64,000 bases of DNA, from positions 1,857,829-1,921,828 of the forward strand of contig NZ_HE997181.1 in NCBI RefSeq assembly GCF_000312425.1, in the 5' to 3' direction. The notes under the pieces were generated by a model. It was given only the letters and a program-made list of their open reading frames with translations, had not been told where the DNA came from and ran no database searches. This stretch comes from Reyranella massiliensis 521 (GTDB lineage Bacteria > Pseudomonadota > Alphaproteobacteria > Reyranellales > Reyranellaceae). The position numbers and the translations under genes are program-made. Below are positions 18,662 through 26,925 of the stretch, one piece after another (within the stretch, counting starts at the first letter, position 1; the number at the start of each line of letters is the position of its first letter).

Positions 18662-20497
18662 ATGTCCGATAGTGTCATTTCCAGCGATGCGAGAGCCGAG
18701 CGCGCGGCGTTTCTCGGCATCGAACGTTCGTTGACGGGGCGGCGCTGGGCGGCCCGACTGGCCGACGAGCGCACAGCGCTCGCGATCGGCCAGCGCCATG
18801 GCCTGCCGGACGCAATCTGCCGATTGCTGGCGGCGCGCGACGTTGCGCTGGAGGCGGTTCCGGACTTTCTCGACCCGACCCTGCGCAAGTTCCTGCCCGA
18901 TCCGTCGCACCTCAAGGATATGGACGCCGCGGTCGCCCGCCTGGTGCATGCCGTCCGTCAGGGCGAGCGCATCGTCGTGTTCGGCGACTACGACGTCGAT
19001 GGCGCGACCTCGTCGGCACTGCTGCTGCGTTTCTTCCGCGCCGTGGGCGGCGATATCGGCGTCTACATTCCCGACCGCCGCAAGGAGGGTTACGGGCCGA
19101 ACGCGACCGCGCTGGTCAAGATCAAGGAGGAGGGCGCCTCGGTCGTCGTCACCGTCGATTGCGGCGTCACCGCCTTCGAACCGTTGGCCGAAGCCAGGCG
19201 CGTCGGGCTCGACCTGATCGTGATCGACCATCACATGGCGGAGATCGCGCTGCCCGAGGCCATCGCCGTGGTCGATCCCAACCGGCTCGACGACGAGAGC
19301 CCGCACAAGCAGCTCGCCGCCGTGGGCGTAGCCTTCCTGCTGGCGGTCGGCGTCAACCGGGCCCTGCGCGAGGCCGGCTGGTACAGCACATCGCGGCCGG
19401 AGCCCGACTTGCGACAGTGGCTCGACCTCGTGGCGCTGGGCACGGTGTGCGACGTCGTCCCGCTGGTTGGCGTCAATCGCGCGCTGGTGCGGCAGGGCCT
19501 GCAGGTCATGGCGCAGCGGCGCAATGCCGGCCTGGCCGCGCTCGCCGACGTGGCACGCCTGAAGGAACCGCCGGGCGCCTATCATCTGGGCTTTCTCCTG
19601 GGGCCGAGGGTCAATGCCGGCGGCCGCGTTGGACAGGCCGACCTTGGCGCGCGGCTGCTCTCCAGCGACGATCCGCACGAGGTGGGGGCGCTGGCGCTTC
19701 GGCTCGACGAATTCAATGCCGAACGCCGCGCCATCGAGCGTGAGGTGCTCGACCAGGCGATCGCCCGCATCGAAGGGCTGTATGGCCCCGACCGCAAGGG
19801 CCTGCCCTCGGTGCTACTGGTCGAGAGCGAGGGCTGGCATGTCGGCGTGATCGGCATCGTGGCCAGCCGGCTGGTGGAGCGCTACGGCCGGCCGGCCTTC
19901 GTGATCGGCATGGACGGCGAACTGGGCAAGGGCTCGGGACGCTCCGTGCGCGGCGTCGATCTCGGCGCGGCGGTGATCGCGGCGCGGCAGGCGGGCCTGC
20001 TGCTCAATGGCGGCGGCCATGCCATGGCGGCGGGCCTCACCGTTGCGCGACCGGCCTTGCCGGATCTGGCGCATTTCCTCGATACGCGGATCGCCCCGCA
20101 GCTTGGCGCAGCACCTGCCGTGCGCGAACTCGGCATCGATGCCGCCCTGGCGCCCGCCGCGGCAACCCAGGAACTGGTCGATATGATCGAGCGGGCGGGG
20201 CCGTTCGGCGCCGGCAACGCGCTGCCACGCTTTGCGCTGACCGGCGTACGCGTGAGTTATGCCCAGCCGGTGGGCGAGGGACATGTGCGCTGCACATTAG
20301 TGGGTGCGGAGCGCGGCCGGATCGAGGCCATCGCTTTCCGGGCCAACCAGACAGCTCTGGGCCCGGCTTTGCTCGATTCTGCGCGGCCCGTGCTGCATGT
20401 CGCGGGCGCCCTGCGGATCGACCGTTTCGGTGGTCGGGAGAGCGTGCGCCTGCAGATCGACGACGCCGCCCCGGCGGCCGGTTCCGTTCTGGGCTGA
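18662..20497 (+). CDS. recJ: Single-stranded-DNA-specific exonuclease RecJ
   Basis: A 611-residue 5'-3' ssDNA exonuclease for RecF-type recombination and mismatch repair. DHH-domain metal motifs are FGDYDVDG (107-114), DCG (166-168) and DHH (189-191); the DHHA1 domain has GLLLNGGGHAMAAGL near 440-455; an OB-fold lies at the C-terminus. Length is typical. tRNA-Glu follows 55 bp downstream. Confidence 0.97.
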   Translation: MSDSVISSDARAERAAFLGIERSLTGRRWAARLADERTALAIGQRHGLPDAICRLLAARDVALEAVPDFLDPTLRKFLPDPSHLKDMDAAVARLVHAVRQGERIVVFGDYDVDGATSSALLLRFFRAVGGDIGVYIPDRRKEGYGPNATALVKIKEEGASVVVTVDCGVTAFEPLAEARRVGLDLIVIDHHMAEIALPEAIAVVDPNRLDDESPHKQLAAVGVAFLLAVGVNRALREAGWYSTSRPEPDLRQWLDLVALGTVCDVVPLVGVNRALVRQGLQVMAQRRNAGLAALADVARLKEPPGAYHLGFLLGPRVNAGGRVGQADLGARLLSSDDPHEVGALALRLDEFNAERRAIEREVLDQAIARIEGLYGPDRKGLPSVLLVESEGWHVGVIGIVASRLVERYGRPAFVIGMDGELGKGSGRSVRGVDLGAAVIAARQAGLLLNGGGHAMAAGLTVARPALPDLAHFLDTRIAPQLGAAPAVRELGIDAALAPAAATQELVDMIERAGPFGAGNALPRFALTGVRVSYAQPVGEGHVRCTLVGAERGRIEAIAFRANQTALGPALLDSARPVLHVAGALRIDRFGGRESVRLQIDDAAPAAGSVLG

Positions 20498-20552
20498 GCC
20501 TGCTTTGCTTGATTTACCAGCCTCTTGCGGGTACACCCTGCCGCCGGCTTCA

Positions 20553-20624
<72 letters not shown>

Positions 20625-20628
<4 letters not shown>

Positions 20629-20676
20629 CTCCCGAACAAAAGAAACAACCTCGGGAGACGACTTTGACGGCCCTCT
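20625..20676 (+). repeat. 52-nt direct repeat, left copy (tRNA-Glu 3' end)
   Basis: Matches 32182-32233 at 47 of 52 positions. It starts with the GCCA of the tRNA 3' end and contains an inverted repeat CTCCCGA (20629-20635) / TCGGGAG (20651-20657). Four of five differences lie in the loop, so the stem is kept in both copies. Possible attachment-site remnant of an inserted 11.5-kb segment, or a duplicated tRNA-downstream element. Confidence 0.7.
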
Positions 20677-20782
20677 GCTCGCGAGTTTTTTCAGCACCGC
20701 TGCGGCCCCTTCAAGGCGGACGCAGTCGTGATCAACGGCCACTTGGTCGAGAAGGAAGCGGTCGAGTTCGGTCTTTTGAAGA

Positions 20783-20846
20783 CGGTGCCCGAACTACTGA
20801 TCGGCGACCGCCCGATCGACGTCGTGCAGCGGTCATTGCCGGGTAG
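20783..20846 (+). repeat. Degenerate coding repeat, copy 1
   Basis: About 64 nt, roughly 75-80% identical to 21427-21491. Read from 20727 the frame gives a peptide ending VPELLIGDRPIDVVQ and a stop; the second copy gives VPELPIVDRPIDIVQ and a stop. Differences are mostly transitions at third positions, so both look like 3' ends of the same former gene. They flank the DUF2177 gene. No intact gene remains in 20677-20940. Confidence 0.55.
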
Positions 20847-20940
20847 CTAGATTTCCAGCGTGAGGTGCCCAGGCGGTCCCGCCGACGACTGCTTGATCGT
20901 GAAGGCATTGCAGCCGTCGCTCGAGAAGCGCGCTGCAATA

Positions 20941-21363
20941 TTAGGAAGCGATGCTGCCGGAGCTGACAACGCGCGACACAACATAGTAGGCGAAGGTGGC
21001 GGCGATTGAGGTGAGGAAAGCGCCCCAAGCACAGTCGACAAGGGTTACGACCACTGGCCAGCTGCGCAACGTCGCCTGGTTGGTCAAATCATAGGTTGCG
21101 TATGCAACGAGACCCAAGCAGGCACCCAAGAGAGACGCGGTGCTCCAAGAACCGGCTTTGAGTGCCGGGGCTACCGCGAAGACAACAATGCCGAATGCAT
21201 AGATCAGATAGAATAGAATCGCCGGCACCAGGTTGAAACTGTCAGCCAGAAGATGGCCGATATGTTGCCTGTATAGGCGCTCCGAGGCCAGATGAAGCCA
21301 AACGGCATCGATGACGAAGAAGATCAAGCCGGAGGCGAGATAGGCGATCGCGTATGTTTTCAC
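20941..21363 (-). CDS. DUF2177 family integral membrane protein
   Basis: A 140-residue protein with four hydrophobic segments: AYLASGLIFFVIDAVWL, LVPAILFYLIYAFGIVVF, LLGACLGLVAYATYDLTNQATL and the C-terminal VTLVDCAWGAFLTSIAATFAYYV. VWLHLASERLYRQHIGHLLAD and YDLTNQATLRSWP are typical of DUF2177. Function is unknown. It stands alone between two degenerate repeats and next to decayed sequence, so it may have arrived by transfer. Confidence 0.88.
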   Translation of the reverse strand: MKTYAIAYLASGLIFFVIDAVWLHLASERLYRQHIGHLLADSFNLVPAILFYLIYAFGIVVFAVAPALKAGSWSTASLLGACLGLVAYATYDLTNQATLRSWPVVVTLVDCAWGAFLTSIAATFAYYVVSRVVSSGSIAS

Positions 21364-22006
21364 GGTGTATCCTTCCCGTTTGGATACGAGCCGCAGTCAG
21401 CGTTGGATCACGACCGGCAAGACCTTCGGTGCCCGAGCTGCCGATCGTCGACCGTCCGATCGACATCGTACAGCAGTCGTCGTTCGGGTAGCCGCACCAC
21501 CGGATTTGGCCGCTTGCCCGTGCGTGGGCGATATCGACCTTACGCCAGGCGAGGCGGAAACGTTGGTCTCGATTGGCAAGGGGCAGTCATCAATGCCTGC
21601 ATACCCACGATCTGGTGAAGCTCAACCTACTTCGGCTGATCATGACGAGAGGCACCACGACGTTTGAAGCCACGCCGCTGGGTCAAGCCTGGTCTCGGCG
21701 GCACACGGAGGCGCCAACAAGCTCTTCGTGCGTCGCAATGCCCGCGGCATGTCCTTTAGGGAGGTGGAAGATGTGGGCCGGTCGCTGGCCGCCGATCGGT
21801 GGCGCAAGGCCAAGACCGTCGCCAAGCGCGGGCGGGGGCGATCGCGCGAACGCCGAGGTCGGGGAGGCGCCTCGACGTTTTTCCATCCTGGCGAAGGAGG
21901 CGAGGCAATTCGAGGTACGCTCCAGGCGAACCCCAGGTCGGTCATCTGTGCCTGGAAGTACTAACCGCCCGCCTTTCCAAGCCGGATCATGAGTATGGTG
22001 GGAGTC
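21364..22006. other. Decayed region without an intact gene
   Basis: Holds the second copy of the degenerate repeat and a plus-strand stretch (about 21715-21880) that reads FVRRNARGMSFREVEDVGRS and a basic tail, looking like the end of a small rhizobial protein without a start. Nothing else is recognisable. Confidence 0.5.
21427..21491 (+). repeat. Degenerate coding repeat, copy 2
   Basis: Second copy of the repeat described at 20783-20846; same reading frame, also closed by a stop codon, no intact gene around it. Confidence 0.55.
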
Positions 22007-22162
22007 TCATTCGCCCCCGCCGCCCGAGATGCCGGTGCGCTTGTCGCTGTGGGAGTCCTTTGGCCGATTGCCGCGCGGCCGCGACTTCTCTGGATGCTTG
22101 TGATTCTCGTGAGAGGCGCCAGGGCCGCCGACGCGTTCGGTGTTCGGATGCTTCTGAGGCAT
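22007..22162 (-). CDS. Small hydrophilic protein (51 aa)
   Basis: A short frame from ATG 22162: starts MPQKHPNTERVGGPGASHEN, is rich in His, Lys, Gly and Pro, and ends SGGGGE. AGGA lies about 10 nt before the start. No hydrophobic segment. It begins 2 bp after the stop of another small frame, as if in one operon. Such tiny disordered, charged proteins are frequent among stress-induced genes of Rhizobiales; that link is inferred from composition only. Confidence 0.55.
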   Translation of the reverse strand: MPQKHPNTERVGGPGASHENHKHPEKSRPRGNRPKDSHSDKRTGISGGGGE

Positions 22163-22164
22163 GA

Positions 22165-22311
22165 CTAACGGTCCTGTTGATAGCCTTGATAATGCGTGTT
22201 CTGGGTGATGTTGCCGGCGTTACCCTGCTCCTTGGGGTTGTCCGCGCGGTTGGCGCGCTTGGCATCATCAGGGGGAGGGGCGGACCAACCAACTTCTCGA
22301 ACCTTCGCCCA
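22165..22311 (-). pseudogene. Fragment of a small conserved hydrophilic protein
   Basis: The frame encodes PPPDDAKRANRADNPKEQGN and ends NTHYQGYQQDR, a C-terminus that I associate with small proteins common in Rhizobiales. No ATG, GTG or TTG lies in frame after the upstream stop, so the 5' end is probably lost. It lies 2 bp before the 51-residue gene. Confidence 0.4.
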
Positions 22312-22390
22312 TCAGCCCAGCGAAATATGTTGAGCAATCGACGGTGGTCTTTCCATGCTTGCCGCCTGGATGGGGCACTATTATAACCGA

Positions 22391-22409
22391 ACTGATAATC
22401 ATTCGCATG
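22391..22409 (+). promoter_or_regulatory. Fur-box-like site before the ECF sigma gene
   Basis: GATAATCATTCGC at 22394-22406 matches the core of the 19-bp Fur consensus (13 of 19 positions in the best alignment). It lies 25-35 bp before the sigma-factor start, where iron-loaded Fur would block transcription. This fits the iron-uptake genes downstream. Confidence 0.6.
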
Positions 22410-22427
22410 TAGTAGTAGATAGAAAGC

Positions 22428-22937
22428 GTGACCTCGGCGGACCCGACCCTCGACCTGTATCTCGAACATCGCGGTTCGCTGGTGAACTACGCCAACGGCA
22501 TCGTCCGAGATCGGGCGGGAGCCGAGGACGTCGTGCAGGAAGCCTATCTCCGGTTCAGCGCCGCCAACGGTGATGTCCGTCCGATCGCCAATCCCGTCAG
22601 CTATCTCTACCGAATCGTTCGCAACCTTGCGCTCGACTGGGTAAGCCGCTCGTCCAACGCTGTGTCGGCCGGGGAACCGGCGGCGCTCGAGGAGGTCGCC
22701 CATGAAGCGCCGACGGCCGAGGACGTCCTCTATTACCGCGACGAGCTGCGACTCCTGGCCGACGCGCTGGCCGAACTGCCACAACGGACGCGCATTGCCT
22801 TCAACATGTACCGCTTGGAGGGGCACACCCTCCAGCAGGTGGCTGATCGGCTTGGCGTTTCGGTCGTGCGCGCTCACCAACTCGTGAAAGACGCGATTCT
22901 CCACGTCGCACGCCGTTTGGACGACATGGATAACTGA
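22428..22937 (+). CDS. FecI-like ECF sigma factor
   Basis: A 169-residue ECF sigma: region 2 with DRAGAEDVVQEAYLRFS and YLYRIVRNLALDW, region 4 with ALAELPQRTRIAFNMYRLEG and the helix-turn-helix TLQQVADRLGVSVVRAHQLV. The IAFxMYRLEG style is that of iron-starvation (FecI) sigmas. The start is GTG 22428 with a weak ribosome site. The order sigma, FecR, STN-containing receptor is the standard cell-surface signalling triad; it should direct transcription of the receptor gene when the ligand binds. Confidence 0.93.
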   Translation: MTSADPTLDLYLEHRGSLVNYANGIVRDRAGAEDVVQEAYLRFSAANGDVRPIANPVSYLYRIVRNLALDWVSRSSNAVSAGEPAALEEVAHEAPTAEDVLYYRDELRLLADALAELPQRTRIAFNMYRLEGHTLQQVADRLGVSVVRAHQLVKDAILHVARRLDDMDN

Positions 22938-23033
22938 TCCGATGGAAGTTTCCCGTTACCGCCCTTAAAAGTCGATATCGTCTTCCGTCTGTTCCATGTA
23001 GCCATCCGGAGCGGGCGGGCGAGATCGAGACGG

Positions 23034-24005
23034 GTGACATCCGACGTGGACGAGAGCGATTCCTTGCGCGGCGAGGCGGTGGACTGGCTGGTGCGGATTC
23101 AGGCCGCTCCAAGAGATGCCGTTCTCCATGCCGGTCTCGATGCGTGGCTGGCGTCCAGCGAAGAGCATCGCAAAGCCTATCGCAGCGTCGAACGGGTTTG
23201 GCGGCTGACGGGTGAATTGCCGTCGGCTGCTCCGTCCACTGCCAGGACAGTCGTGAAGCTGCCGCGCGTTCGTCGCACACGGCGCGTCTGGGCACTTGCG
23301 GGGACGGTCCTTGCCGCATGTATCGCGTTCTATTTTGTGCCGAGCCTGAAAGTGCGCCTGCAAGCAGATCACCTGACTGGCATAGCAGAGGTGCGCCAAC
23401 TCGTCCTCGAAGACGGCAGCATCGTTCATCTCGATGCCGCCAGCGCCATCGCCGTGCGCTACGGCGCTTCGCGCCGTGAGGTCCAACTGCTGGCCGGTCA
23501 GGCGTTTTTTAAGGTCGTGTCGACGCACGATCAGCCGTTCCTCGTCATGGCTGGCGACGTGACGGTGACTGTCAAGGGGACGGCGTTCGACGTCGGCTCT
23601 TCCCGGGAAGGCGTGGCCGTTGCCGTGCAGTCAGGAACCGTCGAGGTCACGATCGATGGCGGCCGTCGCGGCGCATTGACCCTGAAACAAGGCCAGCGCA
23701 TGCTGGTCGACCGGCGCGGGCAGGTCGACCGATTCGAAGTTGCGCCCGAGGATGTCGCCTCATGGCGCGAATACCGGCTGGTCGTCGACGGCGCCACACT
23801 GGGCGAGGTCGTCGAGGAACTTGAGCGTCATCATCCCGGCGTCATCATGCTGGGCGATCGCGACTTGGCCGCCCGTCGCATCACCGGCGTCTTCGACCTC
23901 CGCCGCCCCTTGGAAGCGCTGCATACGGTAGCCCGCGCCCAGCACGGCTCGGTCATGGAGATTTCACCCTATCTGACGGTCGTCTCGGCAGCCTCCAAGC
24001 AATAA
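23034..24005 (+). CDS. FecR-family anti-sigma regulator
   Basis: A 323-residue FecR: an N-terminal DUF4880 segment (EAVDWLVRIQAAPRD, AWLASSEEHRKAYRSVERVW), one membrane helix near residues 83-102 (WALAGTVLAACIAFYFVP), the periplasmic FecR domain (VRQLVLEDGSIVHLDAASAI, VTVKGTAFDV) and a C-terminal STN-like region (ITGVFDLRRPLEALHTVA). It holds or activates the sigma factor according to the receptor state. GTG start at 23034; 96 bp separate it from the sigma gene. Confidence 0.93.
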   Translation: MTSDVDESDSLRGEAVDWLVRIQAAPRDAVLHAGLDAWLASSEEHRKAYRSVERVWRLTGELPSAAPSTARTVVKLPRVRRTRRVWALAGTVLAACIAFYFVPSLKVRLQADHLTGIAEVRQLVLEDGSIVHLDAASAIAVRYGASRREVQLLAGQAFFKVVSTHDQPFLVMAGDVTVTVKGTAFDVGSSREGVAVAVQSGTVEVTIDGGRRGALTLKQGQRMLVDRRGQVDRFEVAPEDVASWREYRLVVDGATLGEVVEELERHHPGVIMLGDRDLAARRITGVFDLRRPLEALHTVARAQHGSVMEISPYLTVVSAASKQ

Positions 24006-24056
24006 GTATTTTTTCCGGCGCCCCTTAAATCCGGCCACTCCAGTCCGTCCTCTGAA

Positions 24057-24077
24057 CGCGAACGAAAATCGTTCGCG
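24057..24077. repeat. Perfect palindrome before the receptor gene
   Basis: CGCGAACGA-AAA-TCGTTCGCG, 9-bp arms and a 3-nt centre, 17 bp before the receptor start. It could be an operator or an mRNA hairpin near the ribosome site. A related palindrome (TCGAACGA-GA-TCGTTCGA) occurs at 59404. Confidence 0.6.
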
Positions 24078-24093
24078 TGAAGACAGCACCTCC

Positions 24094-26601
24094 ATGACCC
24101 GCCGGCGTGGAGCATCGGGGGAGTTCGTCGTGTTGCCAGCCAGGACCGGTAGCGTCGCGCAAGCAGTTGCCATTGCGACAGTTGTTGCAGCGATCAGTAG
24201 CCCCATGGCCCATGCCCAGACAGAGCCTGGCCCTGATCAGGCGCCGCTCGTGGCACAGGCCAGCAAAACGACGACTTTCGACATTCCGGCACAGCCGCTA
24301 TCGCAGGCGTTGATGGCCTTCGGCCGCCAGTCTGGCATGCAGATCGCGGTCGATTCCGCGACCGTTGCAGGCAAGACCAGCGCGCCGGTCGCTGGGTCGA
24401 TGACGGCGGATCAGGCGCTGCGCCAACTCCTCGCCGGATCCGGTCTTGGCTACCAGTTCACATCGGCCAATGCCGTGACGGTTGCCGGCGCACCGGCGCC
24501 CGTGCCGGCCGGAGCGGTGGGATCGGGCGCGCTGGTCCTCGATCCGGTGCGGATACAGGGTGCAATTGCAACGCCACCGCAAGGCGAGCTCGGTTACCAG
24601 TCGCCGGCCTTTGCCGGCGGCCAGGTGGCGCGTGGCGGCAAGGTCGGTTTGCTCGGCAATCGCGACTACATGGACACGCCGTTTAGCGAGACGACCTACA
24701 CGAACCAGTACATTCAGAACCAGCAGGCCCGCACGCTGACTGACGTCCTTGCCGGCGATCCGACGCTGCGCTCGGGCATTCCCAATGGCAACGTGTTCGA
24801 CGACCGCGTCATGATCCGTGGCATCACCGTGACGAATCCCAATTTCGGATTTGGCGGCCTCTTCGGCATCGTGCCCAACCAGGTGGATACGACCGGCATC
24901 GAGAGAGTCGAGGTTTTCCGCGGTCCGACAGCGTTCCTGAACGGCGCGTTGCCGAACGCGGTGGGTGGCACCATCAACCTGGTCCCGAAGCGCGCGACCG
25001 ATGCGCCTATAACGCAGGCAACGCTTCTCTTTAATTCCGACTCCCAGCTCGGCGGCTCGCTGGACGTCGGGCGGCGTTTCGGTCCGGACAACGAACTCGG
25101 CCTGCGCGCCGGCGCCACCTATTATTCTGGGGACACGGCCGTCAACAACCAGACCGCCGAACGTCTCGCGCTCACTCTCGGCTTCGACTATCGCAGCGCG
25201 AACACGCGCCTCGAAGCCGATCTCGGATTCTTGCAGCGCGATGTCGGAGCCTTCCAAGGCGGCATCTTCCTGGCGGCCGGTGTCCAGCTTCCGCCCGCAC
25301 CCTATGCGCGCAACAGCTCCTACCAGCCATGGGAACGCCTGCAGGGCAATGACGTCTATGGATCGCTGAAATTCGAGCACGACATCGTCGAGGGGCTCAC
25401 TGGCTTCATCAAGGCCGGCGCGCGCCGCAGCAACTACACGTCTGTGTTCTTCAATCAGAACATCGTGAACTACAGCGGCAATACGACCGTCCTGTCGGCC
25501 GGCCAGTACATGTCGACGGTCGAGGCGCTCTCCCTCGAAGCTGGCCTGCGTGCCATCTTTCATACCGGGCCTCTGAAACACGAGGCGGCGCTGATCGGCG
25601 ATTACCTCAAGACCCAGAACTTCACGTTCAATAATCCGCTCGCGGCCGCGCTGAATTCGAACATTTACAATCCGACATTCATCCCGCAGCCGAGCTTTGC
25701 CGGCTTCCGTACCCAGCCGCCGCCGCTCACCTCGGATTCGGTATACGGAAGCGTCGGCATTGTCGATGCCATCTCGTTCAACAACGACATGTTCCAGATC
25801 ATCGGCGGTGCACGCCTTCAGCGCCTGCAGACCGCGAACTACAACGCGGTGACCGGCCTGCCCACCAACGGCAACGATCAGACGGTCGTGTCGCCGTCGG
25901 CCTCCTTCGTCTTCAAGCCGATGAAGGAAGTCATGCTGTACGGCAACTACATTCAAGCGCTCCAGCAGGGGCCGATCGCACCGGCCGGCGTGGTCAACGC
26001 CGGTATGCAGTTCTCGCCTTTCGTCACCAATCAGTTTGAGATCGGTGTGAAGGCTGACTTCGGCTTCATCGGCGCGACCCTCAGCGCTTTCCAGATAACG
26101 CTTCCTTCGTCCTTCACCGATGTTGCCACGAACACGTTTGTCACGAACGGGCAGCAGCGCAATCAAGGTATCGAATTCGTCGCCTTCGGCGAGCCGGCGC
26201 CCGGCCTCCGGCTGCTGGGCGGATTCACCGTGCTGAACGCGATCCAAATGAGCACCCAGGATGGCCTGACCAACGGAAAGCAGGCGGTCGGTACGACACC
26301 GTTCCAGGCGTCGCTGGGCCTCGATTGGGATACGCCCTGGGTGAAGGGCCTCGGGGTGATGGGCCGCGGCGTGTACAACGGCCAAGTCTACCTCAACGCC
26401 GCGAACACCCAGGCCGCGCCGCCCTGGACCCGGTTCGATGCCGGCCTGCGCTACACGTTCGACCGGACCGACGGCAAGCCTGTCACGCTGCGGGCGAATG
26501 TCATCAACCTGTTCGACGCCAACTACTGGATCGCGACGACCTCGTTCTTCTTCCAGAATCCGCCGCGGACCTTCATGCTGTCGCTCACCGCCGACTTTTA
26601 G
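24094..26601 (+). CDS. TonB-dependent siderophore receptor with STN signalling domain
   Basis: An 835-residue outer-membrane receptor of the FpvA/FecA transducer type. Signal peptide to about residue 42 (SSPMAHAQ); STN domain about 55-125 (TFDIPAQPLSQALMAFGRQS, GLGYQFTSANAVTVAG); plug domain about 180-300 (DVLAGDPTLRSG, MIRGITV, VEVFRGPTAFLNG, NAVGGTINLVPK); 22-strand barrel closing in FMLSLTADF with the usual C-terminal Phe. It imports a ferric siderophore and signals to FecR. Substrate unknown; no siderophore biosynthesis genes are nearby, so a xenosiderophore is possible. Confidence 0.95.
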   Translation: MTRRRGASGEFVVLPARTGSVAQAVAIATVVAAISSPMAHAQTEPGPDQAPLVAQASKTTTFDIPAQPLSQALMAFGRQSGMQIAVDSATVAGKTSAPVAGSMTADQALRQLLAGSGLGYQFTSANAVTVAGAPAPVPAGAVGSGALVLDPVRIQGAIATPPQGELGYQSPAFAGGQVARGGKVGLLGNRDYMDTPFSETTYTNQYIQNQQARTLTDVLAGDPTLRSGIPNGNVFDDRVMIRGITVTNPNFGFGGLFGIVPNQVDTTGIERVEVFRGPTAFLNGALPNAVGGTINLVPKRATDAPITQATLLFNSDSQLGGSLDVGRRFGPDNELGLRAGATYYSGDTAVNNQTAERLALTLGFDYRSANTRLEADLGFLQRDVGAFQGGIFLAAGVQLPPAPYARNSSYQPWERLQGNDVYGSLKFEHDIVEGLTGFIKAGARRSNYTSVFFNQNIVNYSGNTTVLSAGQYMSTVEALSLEAGLRAIFHTGPLKHEAALIGDYLKTQNFTFNNPLAAALNSNIYNPTFIPQPSFAGFRTQPPPLTSDSVYGSVGIVDAISFNNDMFQIIGGARLQRLQTANYNAVTGLPTNGNDQTVVSPSASFVFKPMKEVMLYGNYIQALQQGPIAPAGVVNAGMQFSPFVTNQFEIGVKADFGFIGATLSAFQITLPSSFTDVATNTFVTNGQQRNQGIEFVAFGEPAPGLRLLGGFTVLNAIQMSTQDGLTNGKQAVGTTPFQASLGLDWDTPWVKGLGVMGRGVYNGQVYLNAANTQAAPPWTRFDAGLRYTFDRTDGKPVTLRANVINLFDANYWIATTSFFFQNPPRTFMLSLTADF

Positions 26602-26608
26602 CGGCCTC

Positions 26609-26923
26609 ATGGCGAAGTCCGTCTCCGCTCCCGCACCCGTTGGCGCCGGTAAGGTGGTCGTGCGCGTCCTCGCCATCGTCTTCGGCGCCTACGCGGCCAG
26701 CGCTGCGGTCGTGGCGGCTGGTGTCGCAGCGCTGATTCTGGCCGGCGTCAACAAGAGCGACGCTTTCACCACCTGCAGCATCCTGGGCTTCCTGCTCTAT
26801 ACAGGACTCGCGCTATGGGCCGCGGCGGCGCCCAGGCTGTTACAGTTGGTTGCGAGCCTGCTGCTCATCACCGCGGTGGGGGCCGGGATCGGCTTTCTTC
26901 CGGCTCTCATCGGCGGGGCGTAG
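26609..26923 (+). CDS. Small membrane protein of an iron-uptake locus (DUF3649-like)
   Basis: A 104-residue protein with three hydrophobic helices (VLAIVFGAYAASAAVVAAGV, CSILGFLLYTGLALWAAAAP, LVASLLLITAVGAGIGFLP). It begins 7 bp after the receptor and ends 2 bp before the PepSY gene. Proteins of this size, helix pattern and place are usually annotated DUF3649 or iron uptake protein; the family name is inferred from context more than motif. Confidence 0.75.
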   Translation: MAKSVSAPAPVGAGKVVVRVLAIVFGAYAASAAVVAAGVAALILAGVNKSDAFTTCSILGFLLYTGLALWAAAAPRLLQLVASLLLITAVGAGIGFLPALIGGA

Positions 26924-26925
26924 GC

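Noticed and set aside
17627-19678. 683-residue minus frame spanning the deacetylase and recJ
   Set aside because: Only the last third is real (deacetylase C-terminus); the rest is recJ antisense. The true gene is frameshifted.
20677-20690. CTCGCGAG followed by TTTTTT as a terminator after tRNA-Glu
   Set aside because: The 8-bp palindrome leaves no loop, so it cannot form a proper terminator hairpin.
24298-26676. 792-residue frame antisense to the TonB-dependent receptor
   Set aside because: No domain, Arg/Gly/Asp-rich shadow of the receptor gene.
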